A stretch of DNA of 29,000 bases, taken from the NCBI GenBank assembly GCA_963170055.1, contig CAUJGJ010000012.1:474539-503538 (forward strand), in the 5' to 3' direction. The DNA is from Halisarca cf. caerulea. Taxonomy: Eukaryota > Porifera > Demospongiae > Chondrillida > Halisarcidae. Positions 11,349 to 29,000 of the stretch are shown one piece after another. Both the position numbers and the translations under genes were made by a program. Below the pieces are notes generated by a model. The model was not told the DNA's origin, made no database searches, and was given only the letters and a program-made list of their open reading frames with translations. Position 1 is the stretch's first letter, and each line of letters begins with the position of its first letter.

Positions 11349-12791
11349 CGTAGCATGACGTATTATGCTCCAAATGGAGCAATGGGTATGCCAAGTAGGC
11401 CAAGATTTGAAATACACTTTGACATCGGCCAAACTGTTTATTTCTTGACCAAAACGGTTCAAGGCATATCTTACATTGTACGCATATCAAAGTTGCTGTT
11501 CATTATAGATGTGTTGTGTTCTTCAGTCTTGAAATAGAGCCGCAATTTGAGTAGAAAATATATGTATGAGTTCTGGGCCAAAAGATTGAATTTTGCCCTA
11601 CAAAATACGTGGGCAACCTGAAACAGACTACCAGTGGCAACGGAAACAATTAACCTTGCTAAACTGCATGGTAAAAACAGATCAAAAATTGGAGAAAAAA
11701 ATCCTCAGAAAGTACCATAATTGGCCATCCCTCCTATCTTAGGCCACAAGTTCAAGGTTCACTCACACAAAAAACTTCTTTGTGAAAATCAATTGCTATG
11801 TCCCAAAAAACTGTTAGCATTTAAATTTGCAACTAATTTGCAAGTGAGCAAAAATAACCAACTTCCGGTTTTAGCCTCGAAATCAACAGCCATGTTTGTG
11901 AATGACACATTACAATGTCACATGTGAGAATGAACACAAGCAACACCATCGACTTACTGTTAAAATGAGTGTATTGCTTGCATGTGCAACTGAAATAGCA
12001 GACTGCTCAAGAGGAAGTTTACAACGCTGCATGTCTGGAATGGAAAGCTTCTTGTAATACCTAGAATAGATGAAACAGAACTCCATGTATATAGATACAT
12101 GCATAGACAAATCTCTTGCAGAAGTGCATAATATGCATAACATTATGTGTACATGCTTATGTACGTAGGTGACCAAAATAAGCAGCTAACAAATTACAGA
12201 ACCTGAGAATTTAGTACACTATGATCACAAAGTAGTAGATCTGCAGCAGTGATCAAACTGCTGCAATACACTCACAACGGCTACAAACTCTATACCTACA
12301 ATGCCCACTCCTCCCATAGCTTGAGAGATCAGAGGGAGATGACCAATTTTACATTGAACTGTTTACACTCCATTCTGTTTGACATAGTGCATACCACACC
12401 AAATACTCATGTGTTACACATGGACATGCATACTCAAAAGTACAAGAACCAAGATAAGGATTTACTTTTTATTGACTGTTTTAATAATAATTGCTTCTTT
12501 ACTGTCATCTACGGCAACCTGGTAGTTGTCAAGCTGATAAGGCAAGTTTCTGATTCTCCATTGGAAAGCAGTTGGCGTGTCTCTTCTTGTGAGGACTGGC
12601 TGGAAAATTAACGGAGAAAACACTCTTAATAAACTTAAGCTACCACACATAGACATACGTACAATACAATTTTGAAATCTATCATGACTAGGACAAGCAA
12701 CGTTGTGATGAATTGGTGAGTTTGTTGGACGAGGATTCACATACCAGAGGTTCGCATAACCGAGGATGCACTTTTTTTCTCTCTCTCTCAG

Positions 12792-12868
<77 letters not shown>

Positions 12869-13520
12869 ATGTGTAACATGTACGCCTGTAAGAATAAAAA
12901 TTCTATGAAAGGCAACTGCTTCATCTCACATTCGAGCTGCTTTCCATGAGTAGCTCAGCGTCAATACTTTGAGGAGTCCTATACGGCTCCCCTAGTTCAT
13001 ATTCCCACTTTCCTTCACCTCCTAATGAGGACTTAATTTTCCACTTCCTAACTACAAAAAAGGAAATGCAATATAATACTCAAAACCACTACAAACCACA
13101 AAACGCCAAGGGCGTGAGAGAGAGGTGCAGGGTGCTATTGCAAGTCATGGAAATGGGCCAAATGTCATGAAACATTACTAGCACAGCAGTACTGCACATT
13201 GCAAGAGTGGATGGATAGCATACAAGGGACGATATTACACTCTTGAAAATACAATATTAGATACAAAACTTGGTTGTCATACCATAGATATTTTAACGTA
13301 CCTAGTATCTGACCATTATTTACATCGTATTCTTCTACCATTTCCTTTCCCTCGTGGAGTATGTAGTGAACCTTTTTCCTGCCTGCATACAAATCATGGA
13401 TTAAAATAAAGATATAAAACTGATTCGAAGGGCATCGTATTCACCATCTTGTACAATGCAAGACTTTTTCGAACTCCTCAAAATCCGCAGCCACTCCTTC
13501 CCGCCATTTTCCGCAGCCAT
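2810..13520 (-). CDS. DPCD: DPCD (deleted in primary ciliary dyskinesia homologue), complete, 6 exons, 206 aa
   Basis: Exons on the minus strand: 13520-13445, 13382-13302, 13051-12930, 12599-12466, 12060-11958 and 2914-2810. Their lengths of 76, 81, 122, 134, 103 and 105 nt sum to 621 nt with consistent phases (1,1,0,2,0) and GT-AG at every junction. The product is 206 aa; human DPCD is about 203 aa. Signature segments are GRKKVHYILHEGKEMVEEYD, RKWKIKSSLGGEGKWEYE, AFQWRIRNLPY, KYYKKLSIPDMQRCKLPL and, in the charged C-terminal helix, LEKELQIELKKLKSE. DPCD is a small p23/CS-like-fold protein needed for motile cilia; I recall it being linked to the RUVBL1/2 chaperone machinery. Introns 1-4 are 62-405 bp, but intron 5 (2915-11957) is 9,043 bp and contains a retrotransposon in the same orientation. 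The start codon lies 68 bp from that of the divergent PTBP gene. Confidence 0.96.
2915..5180. other. DPCD intron 5, part downstream (on the - strand) of the retrotransposon
   Basis: No host exon could be supported. Contains the TIR element at 3631-4072, a GC-rich near-palindrome at 4204-4225 and an 8-bp perfect inverted repeat TACAAGCT-TG-AGCTTGTA at 4489-4506. The rest is unassigned intronic sequence; 4080-5090 may be old repeat material, but no termini were found. Confidence 0.5.
3631..4072. mobile_element. MITE with 19-bp terminal inverted repeats (442 bp)
   Basis: The left end AGTAGTGTTGCCATGATAC and the reverse complement of the right end, AGTAGTTTTGCCACGATAC, differ at 2 of 19 positions. 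Subterminal arms also pair: GCATATTGCAA on the left with TTGCAATATGC on the right, and GATAC motifs recur. It has no ORF. The superfamily is unclear: both flanks contain CTATG, but I could not define a target-site duplication. It lies in DPCD intron 5. Confidence 0.7.
5181..5589. repeat. Structured region beyond the YR ORF, possibly the retrotransposon 3' end
   Basis: A GC-rich stretch holds two inverted repeats: GGGGGT / ACCCCC at 5232-5237 and 5249-5254, and a perfect 10-bp stem GCACCTGGGG / CCCCAGGTGC at 5353-5362 and 5390-5399. An AT-rich stretch follows (5400-5570). On the minus strand this lies just downstream of the recombinase stop codon, where YR elements carry split direct or inverted terminal repeats. 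I compared it by eye with 10740-11060 and found no matching repeat, so the boundary is unresolved. Confidence 0.35.
5590..6625 (-). pseudogene. Tyrosine recombinase of the YR retrotransposon, frameshifted
   Basis: The N-terminal part (6625-6026) holds the SAM-like core-binding domain (ESTKKVYRAGWNRFL, STIESYLSALRYV) and the first catalytic arginine in GFLRVGEF. After a frameshift near 6025-6040 the second frame, stop at 5590, carries the catalytic domain: KVSKTDQFRSG, LCPVAALLDYLSSR, the HxxR box in NTHSFRIGAATSA, LGRWHS and the nucleophile tyrosine region AYQRYIR. The enzyme would integrate the circular cDNA without a target-site duplication. The first frame is open from a TAG near 6670 but has no ATG before the mid-domain IMIRIK, so it cannot start conventionally. 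A pyrimidine-rich tract ending CTCTCAG (6613) offers a splice acceptor just before the domain. It overlaps the 3' end of the pol ORF in another frame. Confidence 0.92.
6412..8302 (-). CDS. Reverse transcriptase-RNase H of the YR retrotransposon, with one frameshift
   Basis: The main frame (8302-6722, 526 aa) contains the RT palm and fingers: KVDVQSAYRLVPIHP, the QLPFGLASAPAIFS block, catalytic YLDDF, and KDKIEGPSPSITFLGIRLS. RNase H follows with LFTDASGSWGCG, LKELIPVLLAAAIWG and LHTDNAAVV, giving the catalytic D, E and D. The frame stops at 6722 (FQALFD then TAG). The conserved RNase H end HIPGVLNAGADDLSRNR continues at once in another frame, open to 6412, so a small indel near 6722 has broken the ORF. 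The annotated ATG at 8302 lies directly after a TAG and inside a pyrimidine tract that ends in TTTTCAG at 8278, so the natural N-terminus may come from splicing. The enzyme copies element RNA into cDNA. Confidence 0.95.
6613..6645 (-). other. Candidate splice acceptor ahead of the recombinase ORF
   Basis: On the minus strand a run of C and T ends CCCTCTCAG, with the AG at 6614-6613. The exon would start at 6612, the second base of a Gly codon in the YR frame. That is phase 1, compatible with the leader donor at 10639. Confidence 0.5.
8278..8300 (-). other. Candidate splice acceptor ahead of the RT ORF
   Basis: On the minus strand TTGCTCCTTTTCAG ends at 8278. The exon would begin at 8277, the second base of a codon in the RT frame (phase 1). 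It is compatible with the leader donor and also with a weak donor at the end of Gag (TCCG|GTGGCT, 8618/8617), which would remove the Gag stop codon in a 340-bp intron. Confidence 0.45.
8607..10738 (-). CDS. Gag-like nucleocapsid protein of the YR retrotransposon, two predicted exons
   Basis: Exon 1 (10738-10639) begins ATG GCC GAG and encodes 33 residues rich in Pro, Ser and Gln (MAESIPSQPSS...). Exon 2 (9481-8607) completes a protein of about 324 aa. The junction CCCCCAG|GTGAGC to CCCTACACAG|CTGCC is phase 1 on both sides; the 1,157-bp intron contains a 21-base G run that would otherwise be translated as polyglycine. The C-terminus has a CCCH finger, C-x7-C-x5-C-x3-H (CRRFCRGECPQGTYCRYRH), followed at once by a CCHC zinc knuckle, C-x2-C-x4-H-x4-C (CAVCQSGMHPAKDC). 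These bind RNA in the nucleocapsid. The central part (VRVRATPALAAPLATYLAI and DRMFRQAISADPSLPWD) is helical. Without splicing, the exon 2 frame could start upstream at 9737, but that segment looks non-coding. Confidence 0.83.
9482..10638 (-). other. Predicted spliceosomal intron inside the retrotransposon gag
   Basis: The 5' site GTGAGC follows CAG at 10641-10639, and the 3' site follows a pyrimidine-rich stretch ending TACCCTACACAG at 9482. Flanking exon phases agree (1/1). It contains the 21-base homopolymer (C on + strand, 9528-9548). No ORF inside resembles a retrotransposon protein. Confidence 0.7.
10890..10896 (-). promoter_or_regulatory. TATA-like box upstream of the retrotransposon leader
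   Basis: The minus strand reads CCTATATAATC about 150 nt upstream of the leader ATG at 10738. An initiation site would be expected near 10865. Position and motif only; not proven. Confidence 0.35.
10904..11957. other. DPCD intron 5, part next to exon 5
   Basis: No exon supported. It contains the TG microsatellite at 11211-11347 and otherwise AT-rich unique-looking sequence. The 5' terminus of the retrotransposon should lie in about 10900-11100 but no terminal repeat was recognised. The donor of DPCD exon 5 (ACA|GTAAGT) lies at 11957. Confidence 0.5.
11211..11347. repeat. TG/CA dinucleotide microsatellite
   Basis: An interrupted (TG)n run of about 137 bp in DPCD intron 5; it reads CA on the DPCD sense strand. 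It creates spurious poly-VC and poly-HT open frames. Confidence 0.97.
12795..12867. repeat. TG/CA dinucleotide microsatellite
   Basis: A nearly pure (TG)n run of about 73 bp in DPCD intron 3, reading CA on the DPCD sense strand. It is preceded by a short CT run. Confidence 0.97.
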
Positions 13521-13588
13521 ATTGATTTTGATTTTTTTGTAATCTTGCTCCGGATACTTTCCCTCCTTCTTGTAGTGTGAAAGAGCAC
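13521..13588. promoter_or_regulatory. Putative bidirectional promoter between DPCD and PTBP
   Basis: Only 68 bp separate the DPCD ATG (13520, minus) from the PTBP ATG (13589, plus). No TATA box is seen. The pyrimidine tract ending CTTCTTGTAG at 13575 could instead be a splice acceptor for an upstream PTBP 5' UTR exon; in that case the PTBP promoter would lie inside or beyond DPCD. Confidence 0.6.
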
Positions 13589-26634
<13,046 letters not shown>

Positions 26635-26708
26635 TTTTATACGGCAACTTCTTTATAGAGTAATGCACACACTAGACAAGTACATAGTTGTCAGCTCACT
26701 GAGAAGGT

Positions 26709-26744
26709 AGTATACAGCTCAGTATGCAGCTCAGTATGCAGCTC
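26709..26744. repeat. Second, short array of the 12-bp minisatellite (3 units)
   Basis: Three units of AGTATRCAGCTC followed by AGTATGGACAGCTTTTATGC, closely matching the right flank of the intron 15 array. It lies about 75 nt after the PTBP stop codon, probably in the 3' UTR. Confidence 0.9.
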
Positions 26745-27489
26745 AGTATGGACAGCTTTTATGCAAAATGAAATGTGTAGCACATTTGTTAGTTTTCATT
26801 GTGTTCTAAAGTTTAATATTGTTCTGTTACTGTTGGGGTTGAATCCTATTTTTTGTAATCTCCAAGTCAAACACTACCACGCGTGAACACTTTCTCTATT
26901 CACTGTTTCTTAACCTGCAGAATGAAGGGAAAATGTGTTTACATTAGTTACCATAACGCATGTACAATGATTAGCCTTACTTATTATTACTTACATTACT
27001 TATGTGTACATGCATGTGCACATCATGTACACACACAAATTGCTTGCAGCTTCAGAATTGGGGAATAGCGTGATTTGTAGTAAACATAGATTTCAATAAT
27101 CTGTAAATGTATGGATGTTTTCCTCATTGTCGAATAGTATTAGTAAAGAAGGCATGTTGGACTGACATGCTGATACCTGGGGAGAACACTGGAATATAAT
27201 AATCCATGACATAATTATGAACATAATACGTTATACATCAATATATATATATATAATATATATATATATATTATGCATTAATTGCATGTTACCATGTGCA
27301 GACTGAGAGAGAGATCGAGGTATAATTATATGTACTGCATGCATCATGTGAATTACAGTCAGACCATATATATATTATATTATATATATACTATAAATGA
27401 TAATATAGCATGGGAAACAGGTTGGTATATATCAGAAATTCTAGATATCCCAGTTTGAGAAAGATCAAGGGAAAACTGGGCATGTATGG

Positions 27490-27513
27490 TAGTTATCACC
27501 CGGGTAATAACTA
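27490..27513. repeat. 24-bp near-perfect palindrome
   Basis: TAGTTATCACCC then GGGTAATAACTA; only one pair of positions breaks the symmetry. A further 8-bp inverted pair CCCAGTTT / AAACTGGG lies just before it at 27449-27456 and 27473-27480. Confidence 0.6.
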
Positions 27514-27610
27514 TACACCAGGTGTTAATAGAGTCAATTTAGTGTTAATAAAATCAATTATTGCCAATCAATTCTACTAATTGAAAATCAATTTGCATGG
27601 GATAGAAGTT

Positions 27611-27720
27611 AGTTATATCCAGTTTCACTTGCATGATATCCAGGTCATCGCCTGTGACCTCGACTACGCCTAGTTAATGGGGCGATAATCTGGATATCAT
27701 GCTTGTACCAGGATATAACT
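27611..27720. repeat. Inverted repeat with about 41-bp arms
   Basis: The left arm 27611-27652 (core GCATGATATCCAG, then TCATCGCC) pairs with the right arm 27681-27720 (GGCGATAA, then CTGGATATCATGC), leaving a loop of about 28 nt. The outer ends AGTTATATCC / GGATATAACT also match. Probably a foldback-type element. Confidence 0.75.
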
Positions 27721-27800
27721 GTATGCCATATATCTGCACATGCTGACAATCTATTATTGAGTGAGCAAATGAGGGAGCTTGCATGCAGTAGCATATTGTG

Positions 27801-27850
27801 CAGTATTGTACAGTATTGTACAGTATTGTACAGTATTGTACAGTATTGTT
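27801..27850. repeat. 10-bp tandem repeat CAGTATTGTA, 5 units
   Basis: Five units, the last with one change. Directly flanked by two copies of GCAGTAGCATATTGT (27785-27799 and 27851-27865), so the block is itself part of a larger repeat. Confidence 0.92.
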
Positions 27851-28086
27851 GCAGTAGCATATTGTACAGTATTGTTTACATTCAGTGAAACATGCTTAGC
27901 TATAATACACCTCGAAGGGGACGCAAATCAATACTATAGTATACTGTATACTCCCAGGGTTAACTGGTTTATGTAATGTAACAAGAGATGTATACACAGA
28001 ATCATGCAGTACATGAGGATCTTATACTATCCCTGAGTATACACTTCCCAAGCTAGTTCCACTGCAATTGCAGATTTGCTCCAATA

Positions 28087-28088
<2 letters not shown>

Positions 28089-28150
<62 letters not shown>

Positions 28151-28172
28151 GCAGATAGATAGATAGATATAG
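28089..28172. repeat. TA run followed by GATA tetranucleotide repeat
   Basis: A (TA)n run of about 32 bp passes into about 11 GATA units interrupted once by GGCA. Confidence 0.93.
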
Positions 28173-28402
28173 ATATGTATGTATTATATAGTACGACTAT
28201 AATATATAGTGCAACCATAGGAAGTTTGCTATTGAGCAGGTGGTCAATATTTCGCCATACCGACCAGTTAACAAATCATAGTATTATTTCGAAGGTATAA
28301 AGTACCTGTTGTCATGCTATATATTATATATATATAGAATGGGAAAGAGGTCGGTATAAGAAATTATAGTCCAAATTAGGTGTTTAATTAATGTATACAT
28401 AC

Positions 28403-28515
28403 CTTAATATATATCAAGATGACCACCAGGAGTGCTATATTCACCAGCAGGACTAGAATGAACACTCCAACTCCCACCCCTACACCAATTCGGACTGTCA
28501 CTTCATCTGCAGCTC
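28403..28515 (-). CDS. Transmembrane-segment exon of an unidentified membrane protein
   Basis: On the minus strand, acceptor CTGCTGCAG|GAGCTG (exon start 28515) and donor TTAAG|GTATGT (exon end 28403) bound 113 nt, phase 1 in and phase 0 out. It encodes [11 protein letters not shown] followed by [18 protein letters not shown] and VILIYIK: a short polar segment, a single hydrophobic helix of about 27 residues, then a basic residue. This is typical of the membrane exon of a single-pass receptor or adhesion protein, with phase 1 joining to extracellular modules. No neighbouring exon was found; the rest of the gene would lie upstream beyond 29000 and perhaps downstream in 26700-28400. A second acceptor 8 nt inside is possible. 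The family is unknown. Confidence 0.5.

Positions 28516-29000
<485 letters not shown>

Larger units (their letters stand above)
26635..28402. other. PTBP 3' flank and AT-rich intergenic or intronic region
   Basis: The PTBP 3' UTR starts at 26635; no AATAAA is evident nearby. A second array of the 12-bp minisatellite lies at 26709-26744. Beyond 27200 the sequence is strongly AT-rich with TA runs and inverted repeats. A diverged direct repeat (ATGGGAAA-AGGT-GGTATA) occurs at about 27410 and 28339. No exon supported. Confidence 0.55.

Noticed and set aside
12720..12770. Another family A MITE end (GAGGTTCGCATAACCGAGG)
   Set aside because: Only a short resemblance to the CGAACCTCGTTA terminus; no opposite end was found.

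Overview
The window looks like nuclear DNA of an intron-rich animal. Three ordinary host genes can be rebuilt exon by exon from GT-AG junctions and conserved protein sequence: a calcineurin B homologous protein (CHP, 3' end only, + strand, 608-1793), the ciliary protein DPCD (complete, 6 exons, - strand, 13520 down to 2810) and a four-RRM polypyrimidine tract-binding protein (PTBP, complete, 19 exons, + strand, 13589-26634). A transmembrane-segment exon of an unidentified membrane protein lies on the - strand at 28403-28515. DPCD implies a ciliated organism. The gene set, the tyrosine-recombinase (YR) retrotransposon and the many pogo-like and other MITEs suit a non-bilaterian or simple invertebrate, perhaps a sponge, but the species cannot be fixed from the sequence.

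Layout: CHP (+) and DPCD (-) are tail to tail. DPCD and PTBP (+) are head to head with only 68 bp between start codons, which suggests a shared bidirectional promoter. DPCD introns 1-4 are 62-405 bp, but intron 5 is about 9 kb because it holds a DIRS-group YR retrotransposon (about 5590-10900, - strand, same orientation as DPCD), a TIR element and repeats. PTBP introns hold several TIR elements, foldback sequences, long TG tracts and a 12-bp minisatellite.

The most unusual signal is in the retrotransposon. A 33-codon leader exon (10738-10639) ends in a strong donor, CAG|GTGAGC, in phase 1. Each of the three downstream ORFs (Gag, RT-RNase H, YR) is preceded by a pyrimidine-rich tract ending in CAG, and all three acceptors are in the matching phase. 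The YR ORF has no usable ATG before its conserved core. This suggests that one leader is alternatively spliced to Gag, Pol and recombinase. This copy appears dead, with frameshifts in RNase H and in YR.

The second main signal is in PTBP. A 34-nt exon in RRM3 (22298-22331), behind a long pyrimidine tract, matches in size and position the autoregulated exon of vertebrate PTBP1/PTBP2. Skipping it brings a TGA into frame at the ninth codon of the next exon.
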